The notes under the pieces: generated by a model
The model's input: only the letters and a program-made list of their open reading frames with translations
Databases searched by the model: none
Told to the model about the DNA's origin: nothing
Translations under genes and position numbers: made by a program
Part shown: positions 23,855 through 33,757 of the stretch, in pieces
How the letters are laid out: every line of letters starts with the position of its first letter
How positions within the stretch are numbered: the stretch's first letter is position 1
From: Halictus rubicundus
Lineage: Eukaryota > Arthropoda > Insecta > Hymenoptera > Halictidae
Direction of reading: 5' to 3'
Length of the DNA stretch: 64,000 nt
Assembly: GCF_050948215.1 (NCBI RefSeq)
Contig: NC_135151.1
Location: 11,014,220 to 11,078,219, forward strand

Positions 23855-23859
23855 CTAAC

Positions 23860-25719
23860 CAATTGCAATCTAAAGAAATTGTTGTTTACTCATTGTCCAG
23901 CAAACTAGTCGGTCTAGTATCTAAAAAAAAAATTCAAGTCATTGGGATCTATTTTAAAAAAGTTATGCTATTTTTAAGAATGTCTACTTAATATTGTCCC
24001 CTACTGTAGATGGGTTAAAATTTAATACTTCGCATATAACGACGTACCTTTTAAAAATTTTTTAAAAATCGTTGAATTTTACTTATGTCTACCTGGATTT
24101 TCATTAGTGAACAGTACGTGGAAAATCATAACCTACACTACACATAAAGAAAGACTTTTTACGAAGTATCTTTAATCGAAATATTGAATAATTTGCGACA
24201 GATCATGTAGTTCGAGGTATGGCTATACTCTTGATTTCGGCAGCCTAACAGTTTTTACAATTATTATATATTTTATTGTATTGACTCAAAATGCGTTTAT
24301 TAAAACGCAAAATTAGAAATTGCAAACGACTAATTTAATTGTGTACATTAGAAAAGATCAGTGCAAATTTTTGATTCTTCTAAGCTCAAAGTCTAAACAT
24401 CAATCGAACCACGTTAAATAAAAATATACCGCATGTAAAAGTGTAACTGCTTTTTGCTTTCTAAATCACATTATTCGAGTTATTTCAAATTTGTGTGGTA
24501 TAGAAAGTTGCGCGAAAAGACTTCCGGTGTACTCGGTGATGAAGAATGAATTCGAACACCGAACATAAATTCAATTTTATATTTTTAGCTTCAGCGTCGA
24601 CCATAATCTTCAAGATTTACAGGTAAAACTATTCGGTCCTTTAAAAAGTTTAATACGATAACGTGAAAGTTTCAAAGAAGCCTAAAACGATCCTGATTTG
24701 CATCGTAGCCTGGCAAAATCATTAATTGACATAAGCTGCCGTCACTTTTCCTACGTGGGTTAGTAAAAACGTGGATTTGCATAATTTGCTTGTTTCTACT
24801 TGTAAACCTTATCTGAGAGCGTCATTTCGAGCTAGGTATGTAATTAACATTTTTATATATATTATAGTAAGACTTCCAACGAAGATCGATTCAGTTCCCA
24901 GTATTTTATTTATAAATAAAAAATATGAAACATCGCCTAATGGGAGAACTAATTAATACAAAAATAAGAAATTCCCCAAATTCTGAAAGAATCCGTTCGA
25001 TATCATTAAAATGATATTCTTCCAGATCGTAGCGTGTTTTTCAAAAGGATGATTCGTTCATGGCAATGATAGCTGTCCAACTCACTCCAATTACTCCAGA
25101 CTCATAACATGTGGGTTACATAAAAGCGGTGGACAGCTATTCCGACTGCATTGTCCAACAATTGTTAATTTTTCTTCGTCTGAATAACGAGTAGGCGATT
25201 CTTATGAAGTAAGAAACGACTTTGTACTCTTCTAAATATAGTGGCATATTTTTTAACGACATTAATGACATTAAAACACGTTTACACAATCTTCAAAGAC
25301 AACGAGACGCCTCTAATTCCACAATCGTCTCAGATATTTTGCAATGCATTTTGAGAATGAAATTTCTATTCAGAAACCATGAAAAAAACCGTAACGCAAA
25401 TTGTCTTTTCAATTGAGAAGATAAAATAGATCCACAAAGGATAGGGAGTTGTTAGTAATCGTTGACGTCAACGTAAACAATCGCATTGCTCATGGAACAT
25501 TGTTGGACAGTACTATCGGTGTATCTCGCGTTCCTTTCTTCGAAAGACAAAGCTTAAACAATTTTATTCGGAACTAGATTCACTATTTTCAAAAGTTATT
25601 GAATTCGATCGGACTCGCAAGTGCTCTTCAACGTGTTCGCCATCATCGTCTCAGTCTTCGTAACTATAGCATTGCACCAAATGTTATCCTCTTATAAAAT
25701 ATGAAAAACTATATTATCG
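23860..25719. other. Unassigned AT-rich stretch right of the Copia element
   Basis: No gene recognised. GTCCAACAATTGTT at about 25153 and GGAACATTGTTGGAC at about 25494-25508 are inverted, and a second inverted pair, ATAGCTGTCCA and TGGACAGCTAT, lies at about 25070-25140. These may be old transposon ends, but no target duplication supports it. Confidence 0.3.
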
Positions 25720-25753
25720 TAGTAAACTCACAACTTTACAAATCCGCAGTCTA
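25720..25753. mobile_element. Family B right-end fragment
   Basis: TTACAAATCCGCAGTCTA is the family B right end. The matching left end is not readable upstream. Confidence 0.5.
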
Positions 25754-25802
25754 GTTCTCGCACATATGCGACGACTGGAACGTACAATTTTGAAGTTATC
25801 AC

Positions 25803-26116
25803 TAGACTGCCGAAATAAATGTGCAAAATATGATCTTAAACGATTAAAAATATTATATTACTTTATACAAAATAAATATGCTGTGCCGCATTAATTATTC
25901 TTTCTTTCTTTAATAATGTTACTAAGTTGAAAATAGTCAACTAATCAGTTAATATTGTTATATATATATCTCTTTTTTTAAAATATTCATTATGCTTTAA
26001 AAATAAGTATGGGTAATGTAGGCACAGTAATTGGGTCTCTTACCCTAATACATCAATATTTTTCTAGTGCTGTATGTTTCTCATTATTGTCATAAATGCA
26101 TACAATCTGTCGTCTA
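25803..26116. mobile_element. Family B hAT-like MITE carrying a family A insertion
   Basis: The left end is TAGACTGCCGAAATAAATG and the right end GCATACAATCTGTCGTCTA. Flanking octamers GTTATCAC and ATTACCAA agree at 5 of 8 positions, and both fit nTnnnnAn. The interior is split at AGTTGAAAATA by a family A remnant and resumes at ATACATCAATATT. Confidence 0.75.
25937..26047. mobile_element. Family A MITE, right half only, nested in family B
   Basis: The left half is deleted. The right half has TATATCTCTTTTTTT, the arm ATTCATTATGC and GGGTCTCTTACCC. It sits between AAAATA and TAATACAT of the host element, whose intact form reads AAAATAATACAT. This shows that TA is the duplicated target dinucleotide. 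Confidence 0.85.
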
Positions 26117-27023
26117 ATTACCAAATTTCGTAGCTGTCTTTTTTCTCAGATTTTCTAGGAATGATTTCGTTGCTGTGCTATAGTTAGATAAATGGCGCTG
26201 GTTTGTGCGATCGCTTCAGAATCTGAACAGCAAGAATGTAGCTCTCGCGCGTATGTATCAATTTAGCAACAGATAAGGAGGAAGAAAAGGTAACAGAGCG
26301 ACACAAAGACGTACATAAAAAAAAAAAAATATATATATATCCCGTGGAAACGCGACTGTATTCCCACCATCGATGATACAACCGTTTTTATCGAGTCACG
26401 TGTTGGTAACGTTGTTGCGCAATACCATTAACGGATCGCGATATAGTTCCACGACCCAAATCCGCCGTCACCGTAAAATCATATACATTTGAAATGAAAT
26501 GAAATGGTGCCGGTTCTCGAACTGGCGTGCTGGCCTCGCCGGCTATTTCAGTTTCCTCGTTAAAGCTTATTTCGCGTCTTGAAAAAATCGCCTAACGACT
26601 TGCCACGAGACGTGCTCGTGGATTGAGCTACGCTGCGCGGAGATCGGTGGGCGGAATTTCATGAAATTACGGACACACGGAAATAACGAGGAAGTCATAC
26701 TCGGCGAAACCGACGACCGTGTACGAAGATTACTAACAGAAATTAATTTGACGCGGATTAACGACCTCTTCACTGGACATTTCGTTAACACCACAACTTG
26801 CGAACCCGTCAACATGATGAACTTTAATTCCTTTGTTTCACAATTACCGAGATGGTACAGATGCTTTTATGGTGTCTCCGATATATTTAATTAATCGGAG
26901 TTAACACTATTTGTATCAAAGGTGTCGAAAGGGGCACCTTTTAAAATTTTGTATAAAATTTGTTCGGGACTGCACAAACGCATTAATGGGAAATCATTCG
27001 ATAAATCTATTTCATTGAATGTA
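26117..27023. other. Unassigned stretch
   Basis: It includes an A-rich and (AT)n run at about 26319-26340 and a GC-richer part near 26560-26700. Overlapping ORFs of 77 (plus) and 82 (minus) codons around 26567-26894 have no recognisable domain. Confidence 0.35.
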
Positions 27024-27506
27024 CAGGATGATCGGTAACAGGTGGTACAATAAAAAATGGAGCGATTTTACGTTAAAAAATAAGTCGAAATAAGTATACA
27101 TAAAAATATACAAATATAAATAAAAAGTGTGGCGATACCGTTTAACGTATTAGATTGCGTTTTAGTCGAATCAATTTAAAACCACAAAACCCTTTTAAAA
27201 TTTTTCTGCCATTTTAGGATTTTGAAATATCAATTTTCGAATTTGGAAAGCATTATACAGAACAAATTTTGTACTTCCTTAAATGGGGCGATTCTTGAGT
27301 TGATTTGAAGTCAATTTTTCCTCTGCGAAAATGTTCTCCGCCGCTTTCTTAAGGAGTTATTAACGAAAAACACGGACCAATCAGAGCGCGGCTACAGCAG
27401 ACGGATGCAGGCTGGACGACAGGTCTCGTTGAACGTAGCGTTGGCATTGGTTCAGCCGGAATCCGTCCGCTGTAGCCGCGCTCTGATTGGTCCGTGTTTT
27501 TCGTTA
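27024..27506. repeat. Repeat with a 46-bp inverted-arm fold-back at its right side
   Basis: The fold-back arms are 27361-27406 and 27461-27506, identical except at one position, with a 54-bp spacer. Each arm contains GGACCAATCAGAGCGCGGC, a CCAAT-box-like motif. Upstream, TACAGGATGATCGGTAACAG at 27023 looks like a transposon end, so the fold-back may be the inner part of a larger truncated element. I saw no second copy in the window. Confidence 0.65.
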
Positions 27507-27577
27507 TACTCGACGAAAGCACTAGATTCTAACTATCCAATAACCGATTATTCAACGTTATTAGCAGCAGTAGTAAA

Positions 27578-27790
27578 TGCGGTAAAGGACCCAATTACCG
27601 TGGGGGTACTACTTACTGTGCTTATATTAATTATAGTTATTTTTAAATTATAATGAATATTAAAAAAAGATGTATAACATATATATTAATTAATTTTAAT
27701 GAAAAAATTGAATTGAATGCTTTAAAAATAAGTATAATTAATATGGGCACAGTAATTGCCACCTCCACAGTAATTGGGTCCCTTACCCTA
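27578..27790. mobile_element. Family A palindromic MITE
   Basis: Ends are GGTAAAGGACCCAATTACC and GGGTCCCTTACCCTA. The double sub-terminal motif is present on both sides (CCAATTACCGTGGGGG ... ACTTACTGTG; ACAGTAATTGCC ... ACAGTAATTGGG). Part of the right inner arm is deleted. Confidence 0.88.
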
Positions 27791-28180
27791 GTAAATGGTA
27801 ACTAGCGCAACACTTTGAACACCGCTCCAATAGAAAGTACTAACTAGTTGTCTTAACGAATACAAAGAAACCAATTTAAATTATTGACTCACGAAGCCAG
27901 GAACCGCTAGAAGTCACTCTCAAGCGTGGAAACGGATTTCCGATTGACGCGTTCCGCCCGAACGAATTTCAAATTGATTAACGGGCTGCTATCTCGAATT
28001 GGAACATTATTGGTGTACCGTGAGAATCTGACGGACGAGTGGGTGAATGAACTTTTTGAGACCTCGGGACATTGTTAGGGAGAATGTTTTTGGGATGGTG
28101 GATAGATTTGATAGTCGGCTGCACAGTTGCAAAGAATGAAAAACCAGAGCTGATGAAGAGAGGTTTATGAGACGCCAGAA
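27791..28180. other. Unassigned stretch
   Basis: No gene or repeat recognised. Confidence 0.4.
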
Positions 28181-28367
28181 GAGTGTCGCCAGATCAAGAC
28201 TTGCACCCCCACTCTAACTTCCCCTTCAACCGCGCTAGTCCCCGCGTTTCCGCCATGGCTCGGTCACGTGACGCGATTTAACTCTGTCGCGCATACTCCA
28301 GCACTGGCGGAGAGGGGGTAACGTTTTCCCCTCAGTTTCTGCTGCCTCCCCTCATCTGGCGACACTG
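28181..28367. mobile_element. Family D MITE (ends CAGTGTCGCCAGAT), 187 bp
   Basis: Ends are GAGTGTCGCCAGATCAAGAC and CCTCATCTGGCGACACTG. The interior is GC-rich and matches the copies at 48251-48391 and 60277-60445 (CACTCTAACTTCCCC, TTTCCCCTCAG). It includes a palindromic E-box GTCACGTGAC that the other copies lack. No clear target duplication is left. Confidence 0.8.
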
Positions 28368-28623
28368 TGAATTATTCTTTCTCCTTATTTTCAGTTTCAT
28401 TTAACGGTTGTTTATGCTTCAGTACAGTTTTAATCGCCCCTAATATTCACGATTGTTTTTACTTCTAATCGACTTTTATTTTCTACATTTCGTGAAAGTT
28501 AGTCAGCGAACTTACAAGGAAAGGAACGCGATTGGTTATCTTATTGTCAGATTATCGCGTGTAGACTTGCAGAATAACACATAATTTTAGGTGTGGGCAG
28601 TAAATTTAAAACTGTGTAGTACA

Positions 28624-28795
28624 TAGACTGCGTGTTCTTTCATGGAAAATGAAAATGTTCTGTATTAATTGTAAGGTACTGGAATGAAATCAAAATTTGT
28701 TTCTTGCTTTAATCATTTGAATAAGTTGTTGATAATATGTCGATATTATAAATCCTTTCTATCTTTTTAGTATTTCATATGATAATTCATTATGC
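28624..28795. mobile_element. Family B hAT-like MITE, eroded right end
   Basis: It begins TAGACTGCGTGTTCTTTCATG and has the expected interior (TATTAATTGTAAGG, AATAAGTTGTTGATAATATG, TTCATATGATAATTC). The right terminal repeat is not recognisable. Confidence 0.65.
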
Positions 28796-30257
28796 TAATT
28801 AGTATAAATAAAATGAAATGTAAAGAAAAAAATCATGCAATGTAAAATTCTATTCTTTTGTAAGCAATATTTATGCACTGAAACAAATGTAGAGATACGG
28901 TAACTATAAACTTTCTTTTCTCTTCTGTGAATTAATAAAAATTGATAAAAAAGTTTTCATCATTGTAGCCGTGAAGAAAACCGTAAAACAGGGTATTAAT
29001 TGTTTATATCTATTAAACGATCCTGTTTCCAGACTCGTACTTTGCGGATAGTATCAGGGACTTGTAGAATCTCGCAGAAACAGTTTTTTATGCAGAAGAA
29101 CCCCACGATTGTGGTTCTTCCCTTGTTACAGGATACGTACAATTGAAGTCAGGTGCTTAGGGTCCGCTGTACACTTGGTTCCACCGCATCGTAGGGAACG
29201 ACACCTGATAGAACGTGCAACAATGCCTCCTCCATTACGTGAATTCCCACGGTACCTAATCCCTGGCACAGTGAAAGCATTCCCTCGAACAGCTCGACCG
29301 CCAATCGGCGGCGCCGTTTTCTAACGTTTCGAATTCGAATGTTAATTGTTCTCCACGTTCTTGGCACTTCGTTAGCGCAGTTTGATTCGCGCGAATTAGA
29401 ATTCTAGCTGGGACTCTCCGTTCGATTTTTATTTATCGACTGTGCACTCGATAAAAATGCTGAGAACCTCTAGAACAGAGCTGCTCGACACGACTATTAG
29501 AGTGCAAGGGCGCCCGCCGATGCCCGTGGGCACAGCTACGGGCAATGCTACGGGCAAATGACTTAGCGGCGTGGGGTAGCTGGCCACGTAGCTGTGACAA
29601 TGCGTGTGACAAATACACGCATTCAACGTGGCCCGCAGTTCATCGTAGTATTCATAGTTTCGCTGGAATCTTGACTGGGACGGCAACTGGATTAGAAATT
29701 ATAATTCAAAATTGGAGCAGTAAATATGCCTGTAAACCGTCGCGTAAAATAGAGTCAACAATCGACAGATATCATGCATCAAGATGCCTACAATTATCAA
29801 GGCAACGAATCCCGTTTATGAGCTTCGGTTGTACATCAAGATTGCACTATCAAGATGCTACTACCGTATAGGTAATTTAGCCAACCGAGTTTTGAATCGA
29901 TAAAAGCTGCGAGTCAGGATGAAACCGAAAAAGGATGAATGACTCGCTAGAAAAAATCAGTAATCTAGAACGCTTCTTGAGTTTACATGCGGTAGTCTAA
30001 CTCCGTCAGCGGTTATGATCTCTAGACATAGCGTAAACTGCTAGAAGAGAGTTTATGAACCTTTCGAGACGGTTACGTGATTGCTTGCGCGTGCGGATTG
30101 CGGCCTCCATTATCGGTTGGTCAAAGTATAATCATTATAGCTAAAGCATCTGAGTGCAAGTTAATTTTTCTTTTAAAAATAAACCACATGACCACGCCTA
30201 AGACCAGGATATTTTTTTTAGAAGAGATTTACCGCGAGGGGACATCTCAACAATTCA
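28796..30257. other. Unassigned stretch with a GC-rich patch
   Basis: Between about 29100 and 29700 GC content rises and ORFs of 71-85 codons overlap on both strands, none with a known domain. It could hold a promoter or an untranslated exon. The rest shows nothing. Confidence 0.3.
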
Positions 30258-30440
30258 TTAACCCTAAACCTACCAAGCATTAACAGTATCTGGTAAATAT
30301 TGCTTTATAAAAATGGCAACCTTTTTATTGAGATTGTCCGTAATTTTCAATATAATAAATGCTTGGACAAGGAAATTTATTCTATTATTTTTCATGTGAA
30401 TTTTTATAGTTTTAATAATTTTAAAATATAAAACCGTACT
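30258..30440. mobile_element. Family C TTAA-type MITE, right end lost
   Basis: The left end TTAACCCTAAACCTACCAAG and interior (AGTATCTGGTAAATATTGC, GAGATTGTCCGTAATTTTC) match the reverse complement of the 9122 copy. The similarity ends near 30440. Confidence 0.68.
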
Positions 30441-30472
30441 TTAAAATATATAACAGTATCCTTAAATTCTTC

Positions 30473-30661
30473 TAGGCTAAGGAACCCAATTACTGTGGGG
30501 GTCCCAATTATTGTGCGTACATTAATTATACCTTTTTTAAAAGCATAACGAATATTAAAATCAGTTAACATATGTATGTCATATATCACTCTTTTTATAT
30601 TTGTTATGCTTTAAAAATAAGTACAATTAATATAGGCACAGTAATTGGGTCCCTTGCCTTA
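30473..30661. mobile_element. Family A palindromic MITE
   Basis: Left end TAGGCTAAGGAACCC, right end GGGTCCCTTGCCTTA. The central hairpin is shortened on the left (GCATAACGAATATTAAAATC) so the arms pair imperfectly. Confidence 0.87.
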
Positions 30662-31675
30662 CTGTCTTCTTAGCATTATATTCCATCTATCCATTTTGAA
30701 CGCATGAAATCTAGTAATAACTGTACAGTTCCGATCATGATTGGACGATAGTGACTCGGTTAGTAAATATTTATGAAAGCAAGTTCCATTGACACCGAAT
30801 GACTATTTCAAGCACAATTTCGTGGCGTTCCACTTTGTCTCTTTGGCCTGATGTACTAATATTTCCGAGTAAGTGTACCGCGGTCTTTCACCGGCGCCAT
30901 TCATACAATGCTCTTGAATTAACCGGGAACGATGCCCTAAATGCTTCGGGCTAATCCGCCCGAAGAGCGCGCCGAAGAGGAATACTTCATTCATGAAAGT
31001 ACCGTCGGTGAAGAGAGTACGGGATTCGTAACACCGCGATCAAACATCGCTTCAGGCGAGGTGGAGAGAAACTGTGATAGAAGCGACTCGTTTTTTTTTT
31101 GCATAGTTATGCCGCGAGGAATGTGAAATTCTGAATTTGCTCCAAGAGAAACCTATCTGCGCGGCCATACGGGCGCGCGTGCGCAAGCGAGCTAGCACGG
31201 ACCGTTTCGCCAGGTGTTAAATAAAAGCTCGACGATGCGGGCTTGTCGGGATATTTCGCCCATAAAAGCCATAAATTGTTCGTGGAATCGTCTTCCGTTT
31301 CTTCCCGACGCCGCGCCGCGCCGTTCGCCGTATTTGTTCCTGCTATCTCGCACTTCTTTTCTTCCTCGGTCAGACGAGATCGTCGAGATAATGCGGGACA
31401 ATTTCACCGTCGCTGATAATTAACAATTGTAGACAATTGACGATCAAGCCGCTGGCAATCGAATAAATTCGCGGACGTTTCTGGGAACTTTCCATTTTTG
31501 TAGACTATGCCCGAGGTGAAACGGACGAGTTCTATTGATCGCTGTCACGCTGAAAGCGTAGTCACAATTTTTCACCTTTTAACTGGTCGACTTTTCAATC
31601 GCGAACTGTTACGGACGCGTAACGAAAGACAAGTAAATTTGAGATCAGAAAAATTTGACCGTAATCAACGGAATA
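30662..31675. other. Unassigned stretch with a GC-rich patch
   Basis: From about 31140 to 31640 the DNA is CpG-rich (GCGCGCGTGCGCAAGCGAGC, GACGCCGCGCCGCGCCG). There is no recognisable protein on either strand. It is a candidate promoter, about 2 kb upstream of the first known EPS8 coding exon. Confidence 0.3.
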
Positions 31676-31835
31676 TAGGGTAAGGGATTCAATTACTGTG
31701 CCTAGATTATACTTATTTTTATTAAGTGATTTTAATGAAACAAATTTGATATCTCTCTTTATAATTAATTAATGTAATATAATTAATATAGGCACAGTAG
31801 CTGATACCCCCACGGTGATTAGGTTTCTTACCCTA
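31676..31835. mobile_element. Family A palindromic MITE, short
   Basis: Ends are TAGGGTAAGGGATTC and TTTCTTACCCTA. The GCATAATGAATATT arms are mostly lost; the right side keeps the double motif (ACAGTAGCTGATACCCCC, GGTGATTAGG). Confidence 0.85.
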
Positions 31836-32453
31836 GTTTGCACTAATGTGGACAAATGCTATCACACAATGAAATGGAGAAGTTATTCATTGAATTAATA
31901 GTTGGTTTGATGATGCATCCTGGAGGAATTAGTCAACAAATTTATTGTTTTGGGTATTGTTTAAAAAATGGCTGTAAGTTTGGATAGACTCATTCCTGTT
32001 ATTTTTATAAAGTAATACAAAATGGTCACTTTTAATACTATGTAAATCTAATGTTAAGAAGATAAATGAAAAGTTTCTGAAACGGCAAACTCGAATAACG
32101 AATTAACTCGTCATCTCCAATCAAAAGTTTAACACTTTGCAATACACGATAACGATTAAAAGTTGACAAAAAGCGTTCGATTTTGTATCCTTCTATCATT
32201 TTCCAGTGGTCGGAAAGTTTTTATTACCGATTTTTCTACAAATTAAAGATAGGACCGATACTAAGTCGTTTATAATTTTTTCCTATTAGTTCCGAGAGAA
32301 TAGAAAGCTCGTCAAACTGACGATCATGCTACGAATTGTGTGTGTAACTATAACATAAAAGAATGTGTACAATCTAAAAGGAAAAATACCTGAACGGAGT
32401 TTAACGAAAGTTTCAATTGATTTCCAATTAAGTGAACGCATTGGTCATGTGAC
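31836..32453. other. Unassigned AT-rich stretch
   Basis: No gene or further repeat recognised. Confidence 0.4.
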
Positions 32454-32694
32454 TAGACTCCAGATTTTATACATTTATAACAAAAATGAGCAGGTGCAAT
32501 TCAAAACAGTGAAAAGATTTAAAGATTTTAAGAGTATTAATATATATATATTATTTTATATTTATATTATTATTACTATATATATATATTTGACTGAGTA
32601 ATGTTATTAAAATAAGGAATGAATTTCTATTTAACACCAGTTTATTGCAGTCGGCGCGAAACACTTTTGTTTCGCATAAAGATTCGCTAGTCCC
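32454..32694. mobile_element. Family B hAT-like MITE expanded by AT-rich repeat
   Basis: The left end is TAGACTCCAGATTTTATAC with interior AACAAAAATGAGCAGGTGC. The right end is GCATAAAGATTCGCTAGTC. A run of TA/TTA repeats at about 32537-32592 lengthens the middle. Flanks CATGTGAC and CCCGTCAC are only partly alike. Confidence 0.72.
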
Positions 32695-32935
32695 GTCACT
32701 TTCGCGTAATGATCCACGACGATTGAAGTTTGCATAAGTACCCGCAATTTACTGGCGATGGTTAGCTGCACTGCGTTTCCACGTTTTCAACAATGAAGAA
32801 CGCGTTTCGGGACCAAAGTGTGTAGACCATTTACGTTTAATTGTTCGTAGTTAGCAGAGGTGCTGTCTCAGTGAGCAGGATTGCGTGCTTCAAAATACTT
32901 CGACGTCGGTCACTTTTACGGAAACCTGCTGAATC

Positions 32936-33285
32936 TGCGCAGAATTCATGCAGAATCCGTGCAGAATCCACTCCACGATTCCACAGAATCCATGCAGAAT
33001 CTACTACACGATTCCACAGAATGCATGCAAAATCCATTACACGATTCGACAGAATCTATGCAAAATCCATGCAAAATCCACTGCAGGATTCCACAGAATC
33101 CATGCAGAATGCGTGCAGGACTCATTCAAAATCCATGCAGAATCCACTGCAAGATTCCACAGAATCCATGCAGAATCCACGCAGAATCCACTACACGATT
33201 CCACGGAATCCATACAGAATCCGTGCAGAATTCACGCAGAATCTGTGCAAAATTCGCTGCACGATTCCGTAGAATCCGCAATGAG
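32936..33285. repeat. 33-bp minisatellite (CAGAATCCATG-based)
   Basis: About ten variable units, built from a shorter CAGAATCCATG core and punctuated by CTACACGATTCCA. The 33-bp period equals 11 codons (for example MQNPLHDSTES). All three plus frames stay open across it, which gives spurious ORFs of 117-147 codons. It lies about 450 bp upstream of the EPS8 first coding exon, probably in the leader intron. Confidence 0.88.
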
Positions 33286-33739
33286 CAACATTTATCGATA
33301 ATCCACAGAATATCAGTTTGCTAGCAAAGTTCGCTGAGTAGAAGGCGCGCGAAAGGAATTCTCGACATGTCCGGCGAGCGAATTAGGCTCATTGGAATTT
33401 CACTTTGGTTACAAGCTGGCTTTCGTGTCGCCAAGTATGGTCCCCATGACCCGGTAGCCGGATACGACATCGCGACGTGCAAGTATCGACTGCGACCATC
33501 ATTAAGCGATTAAAACGGCTTGCGGATTGATCGCGACGTTGTCGTGTCAACGGTTTCAGAGGGAATAAGCGGACGTAAATTCGGACCACCTGTGCTCTAT
33601 CGTGTTTGTATTCGCGTTTGAAATGTTATCTAGCTCGTACAAGTTCTGAAAAAACGTTTTTATCGCTGCTCGCAAGGTTTCGTGGAAAACAAATAGACGA
33701 TCAGTCTTTTCAAGCTCGATGTCGATTCGATTGTTTCAG
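33286..33739 (+). other. Region directly upstream of the EPS8 first coding exon
   Basis: It ends with an acceptor (GATTGTTTCAG before 33740), so at least the right part is intron. I could not identify the untranslated exon that would be joined to 33740. Confidence 0.45.
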
Positions 33740-33757
33740 ATAAGAGGTACACGCGCG

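Noticed and set aside
25069..25512. Element bounded by GTCCAACAAT inverted ends
   Set aside because: The inverted match is short and no target duplication or second copy supports it.
29149..29686. Overlapping ORFs of 71-85 codons on both strands
   Set aside because: Short, mutually overlapping and without known motifs; composition of the GC-rich patch explains them.
32936..33285. CRISPR-like array
   Set aside because: The units are contiguous and variable with no unique spacers, and the genome is eukaryotic; it is a minisatellite.
32841..33324. Three overlapping ORFs of 117-147 codons
   Set aside because: They are products of the 33-bp minisatellite, whose period keeps all frames open.
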